64,000 bases of DNA from Pardosa pseudoannulata. Its lineage: Eukaryota > Arthropoda > Arachnida > Araneae > Lycosidae. This document shows, piece by piece, positions 35,369 to 46,400 of this stretch; position 1 is the stretch's first letter; the number at the start of each line of letters is the position of its first letter. The notes below the pieces were generated by a model. It ran no database searches. It had not been told where the DNA came from and worked only from the letters and a program-made list of their open reading frames with translations. The translations under genes were made by a program, and so were the position numbers. The stretch is from positions 61,986,340 to 62,050,339 of the forward strand of contig CM063503.1 of the NCBI GenBank assembly GCA_032207245.1, read 5' to 3'.

Positions 35369-37312
35369 AGGCTTGCAATTCTGTCACTTCTCTCACCTTT
35401 AGTCACTTTTTTTTCAACTCCTCTTCTTAGCCCACTCTCCTGTTTCTAATCATGGATCTTGTTGGTGCTTCAACCACATTTGGAGAAATTGGCGTGCTTG
35501 CAGCTTGCGTGCGTGGCGTGCTTGCAGCGTGGCGTTTGAAATCTGGCGAGGGGATCGTAACTCAACAAATTGATACATAAACAAAAACAACATTTTGAGG
35601 AAAAATTTTACAAAAATTGAATATTTAAAATCTAATTGAATTAACAAAGAAAACACAAAGGAAACACATAACATTCATACTAAATAGACTGAAACATTCA
35701 CTTAATCACAAATTAAATAAACTGAGTGTGATTTTCATCACAAATTTGTGATTTAGTGTAAATTGTAAAATTAATTTAATTTTGATTCTGTATTTTGAGT
35801 GGAGGTTGAAGAGGAGTTGTAAAATTGAAAATTTTTTTTCAAATCTCTTATTTACAATTGATCACTTTTAGTCACTTTTTTAAGTAAACAGTCACTTTTA
35901 GTCACTTTTTTCATGGTGTATCACAGCAAAAGTCTGTTGTTGAAAAAAGAAAATCTGAATTAATAACAAAATATTTTAATAAAAGACCAAAATTGTAATG
36001 CTCTAATCTTATTTTTCTTATTAAAATTTAAGCAGTCATATGGTTTCCAGAATTTAGTGATTTTAAAAAGTCGTAAAAAAGTTCCTGAAATCTACATTTG
36101 TACTGAAATGTGCATTTAATACATTAAAGTAATTTACGTCAAAGCACACATTTCTCTTTTTCTTTTTCTTCACAATTTTTGTTTAGATACTCTAATCTAG
36201 CTATGTACATATTTCAAAACATCATTAATATATGTAGAAAATTGTGATTATACCAGGGCTTCGAACCGTAATTATTTTTGTTCCGGTTTTCGTTCCGGTT
36301 CAACTAAAAAATTAATATCGGTTCAGTTCCGGTTTTCTCTCCACCAAAAATAACGGTTTTCGGTTCAGTTCCGGTTTTCGCTCCGCCAAAAATAACTGTT
36401 TTCGTTTCGGTTCCAAATGAATAATTTCATTTTATGTACATTCTTATTTGTACAAAAAATGTAATTCTATCAAAATTTAGAAGATTTTATTCTTTTTTTA
36501 ATTGGTACACTATGTGAATTGATACAAACAGCAGGTACGATAAGAGCGGCGAGCATTGGCATTGTTATCCATTATCAAAATCGCATTTGACAACTAGGTT
36601 CATGATTACCCACATTCGTCGTTTGACTCTCACATCGTGCACTTGGCCTTACAATAATTATGTAAAAAATATATTATTTATTTAACATATGAAAATTGCC
36701 TCTAATTATTAATATATCTTCTAACGTGGTTTCACTGAGATTACTTCTGTTGTCTCGGAGAATAAATTTCAACACTAACTTGTGTAGATGGAGCTGCCCA
36801 AACCACCATTGCAATCTTATACAAGTGCGGATATGTAATTATAAAGTTGACGTTAAATTAGAAAATATTGATAAGTTGGTAACAGTAACAAAATGACTGA
36901 AAGATATATCGAACCGAAATAAACCGATATTTTTTTCGGTTCAGTTCCGGTTTTCGTTCCGACCAAAATAACGGTTTTTTCCGGTTTTCGGTTCAGTTCC
37001 GGTTCGAAGCCCTGGATTATACAATTAATGTATTGTATGTATTCAAATCAAATTTATAGATTTTCTTGAATAAAAAGCAATGTTGAGTTGTGTTAAAACA
37101 AAATTTTTAACCTTTTTGTATTTGACGCTAAAATCATATCTTGCATGAATCATTTGATTTAGAGTTAAAATAAATAAAAAAAAATCTTAATAATAGCATC
37201 TGTGATCAAGAGGGGAAAAAATCGCTTTTTCCTTTTCAATCTTTAGTCACTTATTCTGTATTATTTGTCACTTTTCTCACCTTTTTGAAAGTACCTCAGC
37301 AGTTGCAAGCCT
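35369..37312. mobile_element. hAT-like element (outer), carrying a second hAT insertion
   Basis: Ends AGGCTTGCAA and TTGCAAGCCT are inverted copies, with flanks GCTTTTAC and GTTTTTAC matching at 7 of 8 positions. Near both ends the word GTCACTTTT recurs (35382-35420, 35862-35910, 37247-37280), as expected for subterminal transposase sites. Without the nested element at 36254-37014 it is about 1.17 kb and has no recognisable transposase. Confidence 0.65.
36254..37014. mobile_element. Non-autonomous hAT element nested in the 35369 element
   Basis: CAGGGCTTCGAACCG at the left and CGGTTCGAAGCCCTG-like at the right are inverted copies, flanked by an exact 8-bp duplication GATTATAC (36246-36253 and 37015-37022). 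Many repeats of TTCAGTTCCGGTTTTCG lie at both subterminal regions. The middle has no coding likeness. Confidence 0.92.
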
Positions 37313-37320
37313 GTTTTTAC

Positions 37321-38242
37321 TGCTACATAAGACGGGCTATATGCTAGTATTATTATAAAACCAAAAACAAACTGTATAAATTTTCGTGCGTACATGTACC
37401 TCAGATTTAAGTAGTAAGTGTCAGTCTATTTAGCGTGTTAGAAAAAAAAGACTTAAATGTTCTAAAACCCAACCAAAAATGCTGTTATAGGGGATATAGG
37501 AACAAATTCTCAACCCACATCTACTGAAGAGAGAATGTACGTTTTAGAAATTTAATTGGACATTATTACTTTATTTGAGCTAACACTTTATTCGGATCAT
37601 TCAATAATATTTCGCCTACAGGGATTCTTAAGAAGAATCGCGTTTAAATGCAGGTAAACAACGTAAATTTAATTCTGCGATCCCAAAAAGTATGACGCAT
37701 GTACGAAGTGAGTGAGGGACAAACACGTGTAGCGGACCGGAGTTGAAAGATCACCAGCTTAAGTTCTTCACAATCAAGGCCACAGAGTGTTTTCCAGTCC
37801 TTTGAACCTGAGGAAGTAAACGGAGCTATTTTTGCTAGCCCGAAAGCGAAACGTGAGGTGAATCAAAAAAGGTATTCTTCCGTAATAGCGGAATGATAAG
37901 AAAAAAAAAAAAAAAAATCGTAATCGCAAGAAAGGGATAGTGCTTTCAGGTGTCTGACGCGAGAATCTTTCATTCGTTTGGGCAAAATCGATAAAAATTA
38001 TTTTATCTTTGAAGCGATATCGATAGTTTCTCTGCGCATTTAACACTTGTAAATAGAGAAAGTGCATGTTTGTAAACAAATACGAGTGCTGACTACAACT
38101 CAACTTTTCGTTGGCAAAACATTGCTTACTTTCATTGTATCTTATGAGCTTCGATATGGATCACAAGTATACAATAAAACTAAATTTTATTTAAGGGAAG
38201 GAAACATCAGAAACTGGCCAAGTAATTCAAAATTAATTTTTC
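37321..38242. other. Intergenic sequence, no recognised feature
   Basis: Moderately less AT-rich around 37660-37860, with a poly(A) run at 37901-37917. I find no splice-bounded exon or transposon end. Confidence 0.35.
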
Positions 38243-38347
38243 GATGGCCGAATTGTAGAGCTCTGCTCTTCGGAACCGGAGTTCGCGGGTTCGAATCCCG
38301 CTGCTGGCATCGATGTGTGTAGCCATTCGGAATCGGCTTTAAACTGT

Positions 38348-38623
38348 GCCCTTCTTACGAACCATGGACCTTTCCCTCAGTATCTCCACAGGTTCCAAGT
38401 CTCAGATAGCTCATCGGGAGATTGTGTCTGCGGTGCACTCGGTGACTCCAATCACTACCTGCACGACTGCCCCTTGACACATGACTTGCATTTTAAGAAA
38501 CCCTCTGAAAGATCCAAGGAACTCTGGGCAGAGAGCTTAATCAAAAACCCGGTACTGATAAGGAAGGCCGGGAGCCTGGTTGACTGGCTCACCGCTAACC
38601 AAGGCGCCATCGTGCGGCCATGA
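38348..38623 (+). pseudogene. C-terminal tail of a LINE ORF2 (Jockey/I/R1-like)
   Basis: Translation from the truncation point gives NHGPFPQYLHRF, then a Cys/His cluster CVCGALGDSNHYLHDC (C-x-C-G ... H-x4-C), followed by WAESLIKNPVLI and a stop at 38621-38623. Jockey, I and R1 group LINEs end this way after the RNase H or reverse transcriptase region. The frame itself is intact; it is partial because the 5' part was never copied. Confidence 0.82.
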
Positions 38624-38848
38624 ATTTAACCTTATACCACACCGCCAGGGTCAAAGTACCCCTTCACGTATGACCATCACAACTGCCCTGTGCAGATATT
38701 GCTTCCCTCGCAAACACCTGCTCTCATGTCAGAAAGTATCATGTAGTACACCGGACTTTTACCTGGGCAGGACTCCTGCGGAGTATCCCCTGCACTTTCG
38801 TAAACTGCATTAATTGTACCTTTTAGTCTAGATTTTCTACATTTATAT

Positions 38849-38851
<3 letters not shown>

Positions 38852-38931
<80 letters not shown>
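38852..38931. repeat. (TA)n microsatellite inside the LINE 3' tail
   Basis: About 80 bases of uninterrupted TA. It probably expanded after insertion. Confidence 0.97.
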
Positions 38932-38933
<2 letters not shown>

Positions 38934-39149
38934 CTTTTGTTATTTTAAATATTATGGGCTTGCTTGCTTGACTTAATGCTGACTTGGACCCTGTGTAACG
39001 CATTGTTGCCGGACGGCCAGACCGAACCAGCAATTCAACACCCTACACCCGACTTCGGGTGGGTGGCTGGTAACAGGTAGTACACGGCTTTAAACTGTAG
39101 GTCCCGGTCTCATTAGACCTCGTGTGCAAAACAGTAGACCGTAACGCTC

Positions 39150-40307
39150 CAAACCAAACCAAAGTAATTTTTTTAGCACTTACAAAATTATATATTCTTT
39201 TAAAAAATTAAACACTTTACACAGTACTATTAAGTATCATAATCAAAGTATAGCTACTTTGATTATGTTAGCAAGCACAATAAACTATTACATAAATAAG
39301 AATCTAATAAAGACGTGTAAAACCTGATAGTTTTAAGGACATAAAATAATTAAAATTACAGGTACAGTACTTCTCACAAAAGCATAGAAAATACATTAGA
39401 AATATGGAAAAAAAACTTAGTAATAATAAAAAAATTCTTAGAGGATAATAATTTTATATAATCTATTACATTACAGTAAGGTTAAAGTTTTATTACCATT
39501 CTGAAAATGTTTGCAGCAAATTCTCGAAGAACTTGGAGTCCAGTCTTGCCTTTTCAAAGCTTTTATCCAAAGCATTCGCAATGTAGGATATTTAGGAAAG
39601 CAATAAAATCCAATATTTTCACCTTTTTGAAATACTTAGTACAGCCATAAGTACAACAGCTTGTTACCATTTTCAGATAACTGACAAAATTAAAATCCCG
39701 ATAACAAGCACAATCCGTAAGAAATTCAAATGTTTCGCTAACAAGGAAGTTGAGCTGCAATTTTTGCTGCACCTGACATTCTCTATATTATATGCTGTAT
39801 ATTAATTTTCCAGTTAATATTATATGAGTTGGAGTGAAATTGCGGAATATTACTACAATATAGCGATCCCCTGAAAATTTAACCCTACACTGCACAGTGA
39901 CGCATAAATGAATCAATTGTAGTTTCATCCTATACTATATCTACAATAATTTGCATTTATTTAACATTGGTTTGTATATCAGTTAAGACTTTTATTCCTT
40001 TCATTGTGATTTTCTTCTCTATATTGTTGTTTTCAAAGATATCATTGAGTAATATATCTTTGAGAACAAACTTTATTTAGATGTTGCACATGTTCACCAT
40101 TTTGCTATTATTTTATATTGTATTTTTTGCTTATCTTTTTTAACGTTTGAATGAAGGAATTTTTTTGAGTTGACCAAGGCATTTAGATAAATTTTATACC
40201 AGTATTTTTCAAATATATTTATGAATAGTATTTATAACGCATATTGAATTTTTATATGCATCAAATACGGTTTTTCATTCAAAAAACAATAAGAAAAAAT
40301 GAGCTGC
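39150..40307. other. Intergenic sequence, no recognised feature
   Basis: AT-rich. A short inverted pair, AAAGTATAGCTACTTTGATTA around 39245-39268, is the only structure noticed. Confidence 0.4.
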
Positions 40308-40530
40308 AGTGAACTGCACTAGTTCAGTTGGGAAAGGCAGCGATCTCGTAACTGAAAGATTGTGGGGTCGAGGCTAGAGATGTCAAAGATTCGCCTAATG
40401 GCGACTGGGGCACGTAAAATAGGTCCATGGTCGCAACATCCTTCAAGTTCCTAGACGATATCTCTGGAAGTAGCAGGCCAAACCTGGGGCTCTTCTGTTT
40501 GGTCCCTGGTTCTAAATTTCTAGAACCCAC
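40308..40530 (+). mobile_element. tRNA-derived SINE (family B), third copy
   Basis: Head TAGTTCAGTTGGGAAAGGCAG, then GCGATCTCGTAACTGAAAG, TCAAAGATTCGCC, GGGGCACGTAAAATAGGTCC, AGCAGGCCAAACCTGGGG and TTTGGTCCCTGGTTCTAAA. This is the best preserved copy of the family in the window; its tail may reach 40625. Confidence 0.83.
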
Positions 40531-40651
40531 TCTTAGAAGATCAACTTCTCGAGGTAGTGGTAACTACCTATCCATGAGAAGTCATATGACTTTAAAATGG
40601 ACATGACACCAACCAACCAATCAACCATTTCATTCTGATTTTCTTCTCTAG

Positions 40652-42243
40652 CACTTTGACTGCCATGGCTATCATATGTGATATCCAGTGATATTTCCGT
40701 TGAGACACTGGCTATCCGATATGATAGCCATGGTGTTTTAACACTTCAGGCCATGGCTATCAAAGATGTTATCAGTTACATGAAAATCGTATTGGAGTTT
40801 GATTGTTGGGCTCCCTACGATGTGTTAGGTATACGTGGTTTGCGCAAATTGGTATATGTGACGATTTTATGAGCTAAGTGTTAGGATTACTTGGACTTAA
40901 CCAGCGGTTAAGTATTGGTCTGATTATATACAATTTTCGACACTTTAAGATTGTAAACAGTTTCAAATGTACTAGTCATCATTTGTAATTATATTTTCTT
41001 TATTTAGTTACTGTGTGTGTATTTTAAGTTTTGTATATTTTTTTATTTTAAAACTTTATGCAAATTTACACGTGTATGTGGACAGCCCAGTTGTATTTAA
41101 ACAATTGTAGTTTTATGTGTGCTGACTCTGACGGTTGTTCTTTAGATTCCCTGTGTGGGTTTCACGCTAGTCTTATTTTTTTATTGCTCGTGGAGCAATG
41201 TGTAATGTTATTAATTTTTGATTCATTTAAATAAACGGCATGTTTTTTTTAATGGTTTCACTCTTCACTCACCATACTTGCCGCTCTGCATTAAATGTCG
41301 TATGAGACTGATATGATAGCCATATTGTTTTAACACTTCAGGCCATGGCTATTAAAGATGTTATCAGTTACATGAAAATCTTATTGGAGTTTGATTGTTG
41401 GGCTCCCTACGATGTGTTAGGTATACGTGGTTTGCGCAAATTGGTATATGTGACGATTTTATGAGCTAAGTGTTAGGATTACTTGAACTTAACCAGCGGT
41501 TAAGTATTGGTCTGATTATATACAATTTTCGACACTTTAAGATTGTAAACAGTTTCAAATGTACTAGTCATCATTTGTAATTATATTTTCTTTATTTAGT
41601 TACTGTGTGTGTATTTTAAGTTTTGTATATTTTTTATTTTAAAACTTTATGCAAATTTACACGTGTATGTGGACAGCCCAGTTGTATTTAAACAATTGTA
41701 GTTTTATGTGTGCTGACTCTGACGGTTGTTCTTTAGATTCCCTGTGTGGGTTTCACGCTAGTCTTATTTTTATTTGCTCGTGGAGCAATGTGTAATGTTA
41801 TTAATTTTTGATTCATTTAAATAAACGGCATGTTTTTTTTAATGGTTTCACTCTTCACTCACCATACTTGCCGCTCTGCATTAAATGTCGTATGAGACTG
41901 ATATGATAGCCATGGTGTTTTAACACTTCAGGCCATGGCTATCAAAGATGTTATCAGTTACATGAAAATCGTATTGGAGTTTGATTGTTACGTTCCCTAC
42001 AATGTGTTAGGTATACGTGGTTTGCGCAAATTGGTATATGTGACGATTTTATGAGCTAAGTTTTATGAAAAATTAAATATTTGGAACATGCAACATGAAA
42101 AAAGGAATATATATAAATAGAGAGAGTTTGTTTTGAAATATTGTTTTTATATATAGTTTTATGTTGAAAAAATACAAATTACACAAAAAAAAAAGTTTGG
42201 CCCCGTTGTGAACATTTGCAATTTTGGCTTGGCAGTCAAAGTG
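40652..42243. mobile_element. Compound piggyBac-type element with an internal 590-bp tandem repeat
   Basis: The ends are the same as in the 33340 element (CACTTTGACTGCCA and TGGCAGTCAAAGTG). TTAA follows at 42244-42247, but the left flank reads CTAG instead of TTAA. The outer parts match the 427-bp MITE. The centre holds a unit of about 590 bp that starts at GATATGATAGCC at 40718, 41310 and 41900 (two full units plus the start of a third). No transposase coding is recognised. Confidence 0.88.
40718..41899 (+). repeat. Two tandem copies of a 590-bp unit within the piggyBac-type element
   Basis: Units begin at 40718 and 41310 and the next start is at 41900. They differ at few positions (for instance ATAGCCATGGTG against ATAGCCATATTG), which points to recent expansion. 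Each contains TTAACCAGCGGTTAAG, a small palindrome. Confidence 0.93.
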
Positions 42244-42522
42244 TTAAAGGAGAATAATTGAGCATCATATCTTTGAGAACAAACCTTATTTAGGTGTTGA
42301 ACACGCTCCTCATTTTGCTATACAGTGTGCCCTCGCCTCTTCACGCTTCATGTTTTGCGGCTTCAGTGCTTCGTGGGTTTTTCCAAAATATTCATCCAAA
42401 AATAAAAATGAAAAAAATGCAACCATGGTGGCAGCCACATTGCGGGAAGAAGCTTTGTTTCATGTTGATGAGACAGAGAGATGGATCCCAGCATGTCAAA
42501 CAAAGATGTGTTGACTCAGACT

Positions 42523-42851
42523 CAAGGCCGTAGGCAGGGGGAGGGATTTGGGGGACTGGTCCCCCCCAAAATTTTGAAAGACCATTTTGTAGATAGATAA
42601 TGTCCCACTTTTGTGTTTGTGTGTGCTATCTGCCTAGCTGTTCATGAAAATAAACAGTTATTTTCTTAAAAAAAACCGCTCAGATCATAAAAGTCTTCCT
42701 GGGCCGCTGGCCGGAAATACAGTACTGTATTTCCGGCACTGTATTCTGGAAATACAGTGCTTTTCCTTTCATTAATTGAAGTATCATTCACAAATAAAGA
42801 TGTCTTTCTCCCTTGGTCCCCCTCCGAAAATAATTTCTGGCTACGGCCCTG
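42523..42851. mobile_element. Non-autonomous hAT element nested in the Tigger-like element
   Basis: CAAGGCCGTAGGCAGGGG at the left, CTACGGCCCTG at the right; flanks CTCAGACT and CTCAGAAT match at 7 of 8 positions. The first A of CAAGG is a change from the usual CAGGG. Inner C and G runs (GGTCCCCC) occur at both ends. Confidence 0.8.
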
Positions 42852-42915
42852 CTCAGAATACATACCACAGGCTCTCATAAAGGCGCGTGATTAGTTTCCA
42901 GTGTGACATCGACCA

Positions 42916-43104
42916 ATGAGAGAAAAAACAAAGACAACTACCCATAAAATGTTTCTCTCCAAGATAAAGCCCCCGGCTCTAATGTCAGTGTCTCCAACAG
43001 AAGATTCTCCAAGTGAGTCTAAAGCTTCTAAGAGTCAAGTGGCAGCCTCTGCTTCGCCATCAACACAAGACTTTTCGCTTCTCTCAGAAAGCGATGTTGA
43101 TTAA
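42916..43104 (+). pseudogene. Possible C-terminal remnant of the Tigger-like transposase
   Basis: A 62-residue open frame with a serine-rich end (SPSESKASKSQVAAS, stop after SESDVD) lies between the hAT insertion and the right terminus. Tigger proteins often end in an acidic, serine-rich tail, so this position is suggestive, but no conserved domain is present. Confidence 0.3.
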
Positions 43105-43462
43105 TGTTTATTACTGTATAAAGTTTTGTAATTAACCTTATTAATTAGCACTGACACGTAAATACGTGTACTGTTGTAATTTTTGTTTTAAACGTGTAAA
43201 GTATAAATACTGTTTACATATTTAAAACATTCGTGTACCCGCATACACGAAAATTTCTAAGGGCAAATCCTACTTCTCAGTTTTTCAGCTTTCGCGGAAG
43301 GTTCTGGTCCCCGAAAAACGAGGAATCACTGTATTTACATTATGCATTCTACTATCATTTTCAACTCTTGAACCACCAAATTTTTCCTTTAGTTTTGATT
43401 TGGTTTGGAAATCTACGGCCTATTATTTTGCTGCACCAAAGCTAATAAAACCAGAATTAACT

Positions 43463-43560
43463 GTTTAAAACCGGTTGCTAACGCCTATGGACATCCATGC
43501 CGGTAGTGGAATTCAAACCCACGAACTCCCGTACAGAAGAGCTACTCATTCCGCCATCGT
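43463..43560 (-). mobile_element. tRNA-derived SINE (family A), partial, minus strand
   Basis: Read on the minus strand it gives the head with GTAGCTCTTCTGTACGGGAG-like sequence, TTCGTGGGTTTGAATTCC and TGGATGTCCATAGG, ending in the GGTTTTAAAC block. The distal half of the SINE is absent. Confidence 0.75.
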
Positions 43561-43599
43561 TCTACATTTTCCTTAATTAAACAAGCTATTCAGTTTTAA

Positions 43600-44519
43600 T
43601 ATTGTATTATTACTTTTCATATATATTTATCATTATCAAGGGTAGGTATAATTGATATTGAATTCATATATGCATCAAACACAATTTTTCATTAAAAATA
43701 TTTACAAAAATTCAAAAATAATTTTTAAATGTTTTCTAAAACATTCTGTGGACCGTAATACGTGTGTGAAAAAATAAAGTTGTAAAAGAAAAATCGTGTA
43801 GTGTAAAATGAAGCGTTCCAAACTTTACAATTTTTGGCTATATGAAGTAGCCACTTCGGGAAAAAAAACAATTATAAAAGCAATTTTCGTTTGTTGCAAC
43901 TTAATTATCATTACATAAATGTTAATTTATATATAAACTATATAAATTATATATGTGTGATCTGAAATTATTAAACGTATTTCATGTTTGTAAAAAAGAA
44001 AAAAAGGTTCTTATGTAGTCCTTTTATAAAATAAGGAAATCTGCTAAAGTGTGTCATAAAATAAAAATTCTACACTGGTTATTTTATAAATAAACTAATG
44101 ACAGATAGTTAAAGTGTTCGACTGAATTACATAGGAACTATTACTAATAAATAGATACAACTAAATGATTTGTTACGGGGATTACCCACATTGTGGAAAA
44201 ACAAGTAAATGAACAACCTTCTTATAGAGCAACTTAATTATTAACTGTTCCCTGCACACATTTACAAGTAGAATTCAAATATAAGAATAATGGAAAATAA
44301 AGCAGGGGCTTAAGATTTGCATTTATTTCGGTATAAAAACAAATACATGAGAATTCTAACGTTCAATATTAAATACTATAAAATTTGTTCATGAGATAAC
44401 ATAAACTAGCATGATATTGTAAAATATTTTACATTGAATTTTCAAGAAAATGAAAAATAAGTAGAATAGGTTTTATAATAGTTCAAAGAATTAGAATTTA
44501 TATGAAAATGTAGCATAAT
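43600..44519. other. Intergenic sequence, no recognised feature
   Basis: AT-rich; no supported gene or repeat. Confidence 0.4.
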
Positions 44520-45830
44520 TCATAAAAAAAAACGTTGTGAATATTTAATATTTAGTCCCAATGTAGTTATATCGCCCTTTGCTTTAATAACGTTACCTAC
44601 ACGATCAAACATACTACGCACTATCTTCTTACAGTGATCTCGCCGAAAGATGGCCGAATGGTAGAGCGCTATTCTTTGGAACCGGAGTTCGTGGGTTTGA
44701 ATCCCGCTACTGGTATGGATGTTCATAGCCGTTCGGAATCGGCTTTAAACAGTAGGTTCCGATCTCATTAGTCCTCGTTAGTAAAACAGTAGACTGTAGC
44801 TCTCCAAGCCAAACCAATCTTGCAGTGATCTCTGATGATATATGCTAAAATGGATTTTACGCATTCCACGAGTTCATTTATTCCTTTAGGGCTAAATACT
44901 GAATGTGTTTTTCCTTTAAACTCTATATGTTCCCACTGGGTTTAAAAACTATGCAAATTGGTTAGCTAAGGAAATAATTTGATTTTATTGTTCTTACATC
45001 AAGTAATTTTGACGTGTGGCAAGAGGCCTGTTAGAAGATAATGTCATCTTCAAATAGATAACGGAATCATAAAATTCATAAGTATATCTGCTTATACTTA
45101 GGAATTTATCCTTGTTTACCTTTCGTTAGTCGAGTACCCCTCACAGATACATCTCTACTTCACTTTCCCCTCAACAGAAGAACAATAAACAATAAATTTT
45201 ACTAATTAAATAAAGCGTTTAATACTTTATATCAAAGAGTCATAAAGATTACATTCATAAACTAGAATAAATTTCACCTGGTTTTCAAAAATCCATAACC
45301 ACGTCATAGGTGCAAAGCGACTAACCATGTTGAAAAGAAGTGCACGTCTAACAGAAGGTTAAAATATGTAGCTTTCCTAAGACATAGCACTATACACCCA
45401 CAAGTAATTACAAAGGTGGTTAACTTTAGTGAACATTTTAAACAATCTGTAATAAAGGCTTCTTGCTTGCAATGCCAAACGCGGAAACTGTTATGTTCGT
45501 GGGAAACATAAAACAGTGATTCATCGCAATAAAAGTTCATTTTTATTGTAGTTTTGAGTACTTCACTTAAATCTATCTTTGCACCACCGCACTCAAGCTT
45601 TTTTTCCCGTTATACTAAACTAGCGGCTTTGTCTTAGGCACGCGTGAGTGAAAATCAAGTTCATGGTGTTCTCGCAGTGTGGTAGATGTTGAGGCATCCA
45701 TGCCGTGTCTTCTTCACTTTCTACTTAAGAATCTTAGGATCCTCAAGCGACTTTCTCCTCGGATAAGTTTCAGCATTGCTTAAAGTTCTTATGACGCATC
45801 AACCTCTACGTACTGAAAAAGAAACACATT
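44520..45830 (-). pseudogene. Tc1-like transposase, heavily decayed and split by a SINE
   Basis: Minus-strand blocks appear in family order: HSRVPKTKPLV near 45650-45600, a catalytic-region block at 45540-45304 (FYCDESLFYVS, SFRVWHCKQE, VITCGCIVLCLRKATYFN) and the C-terminal IVRSMFDRVGNVIKAKGDIT near 44626-44560. In Tc1 proteins the DES block carries an acidic catalytic residue and WGC and RV-x-x-VI-x-x-KG are standard motifs. Frames change several times and stops intervene between the last two blocks. The SINE at 44641-44817 interrupts the C-terminal region. Terminal inverted repeats were not identified. Confidence 0.75.
44641..44817 (+). mobile_element. tRNA-derived SINE (family A) inserted in the Tc1 relic
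   Basis: Head GATGGCCGAATGGTAGAGCG, near-perfect B box GGTTTGAATCC, body AATCGGCTTTAAACAGTAGG, end CTCCAAGCCAAACC. Flanks TCTTACAGTGATCT (44627-44640) and TCTTGCAGTGATCT (44818-44831) match at 13 of 14 positions. Confidence 0.92.
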
Positions 45831-45847
45831 CAATTTACAATTCCTTT

Positions 45848-45990
45848 TCCAGATGAAGATTTCTCGTGTGATAGTGAAAAATATTCAACCGATTTATTTT
45901 GGTTCATGTGGACCTGGGATGAGGCCTTTAATCTGTTGAAAAGTTTTCGCTGTCACACGAGAAATTCAAGCATTCTTCATCTTGTAAAGG
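45848..45990. repeat. Inverted repeat forming a long hairpin
   Basis: AGATGAAGATTTCTCGTGTG at the left pairs with CACACGAGAAATTCAAGC...CTTCATCTT at the right, separated by about 60 bases. The right arm has a small insertion. This might be a snap-back copy or the end of the nearby Tc1-like relic. Confidence 0.6.
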
Positions 45991-46227
45991 ATTAGTAAAC
46001 TGAATCTGTTGCTTTTTCACATGTACAGAATTACGTGTGATTAGGCTTTTAGGGTAGTTGTTCGTTTACGACTATTATTTGCACGATTACTTTAAAAAAA
46101 TTATTTTTAGAAAAATTTAAAAATTTTACTCACTTTTATTTAAGAGCAATTTACATTTTTCGGAATTATATGTTGACTAAGTTCCTCACTGCTTAGACTC
46201 ACATTATATATCTTAAAGAGTTCAATA

Positions 46228-46400
46228 TGCTCAGGGGTTGGATAAAATAATGCGATCAACTGTGAGATGAGATAAAATATTTATTAGGAGGATGATGACC
46301 CTCCTTTTACATAAATGACGGCTCGTATCCGAAGTGGGATGGACAGCATAAGTCATGCCTGATAGTCATTAGGATGCGTAGTTCTCCTGCAATTTAAAGG
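46228..46400 (-). pseudogene. C-terminal fragment of a second Tc1-like transposase
   Basis: On the minus strand LMLSIPLRIRAVIYVKGGSS is followed by stops at 46286-46281. The pattern S-x-P-x-R-x-x-A-V-I-x-x-K-G-G is the end of Tc1 transposases. The terminal-like sequence CAGGGGTTGGATAAAATAATG starts at about 46228, beyond the stop, where the element's end would lie. It is separate from the 44520 relic, which has its own C-terminus. Confidence 0.5.

Larger units (their letters stand above)
38348..39084 (+). mobile_element. 5'-truncated LINE inserted into a SINE
   Basis: Flanked by 14-base direct repeats CGGCTTTAAACTGT (38334-38347 and 39085-39098), the sign of target-primed insertion. It contains the last codons of a LINE reading frame followed by a 0.46-kb 3' tail that includes a long (TA)n run. 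The usual poly(A) end is absent. Confidence 0.88.
38243..39149 (+). mobile_element. tRNA-derived SINE (family A) split by a LINE insertion
   Basis: Head GATGGCCGAATTGTAGAGC with B box GGTTCGAATCC, body up to AATCGGCTTTAAACTGT at 38347, then resumption at 39085 with CGGCTTTAAACTGTAGGTCC and the family end CGCTCCAAACCAAACC at 39149. The two parts join into one SINE once the LINE and one copy of its target duplication are removed. Confidence 0.9.
42323..43331. mobile_element. pogo/Tigger-like element (Tc1/mariner superfamily) at TA
   Basis: Left end CAGTGTGCCCTCGCCTC and, on the other strand, right end CAGTGATTCCTCGTTTTTCG share the CAGTG-CCTCG pattern of Tigger termini; TA flanks both sides (42321-42322 and 43332-43333). 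The interior is short for a full element and contains a hAT insertion at 42523-42851. Confidence 0.7.
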
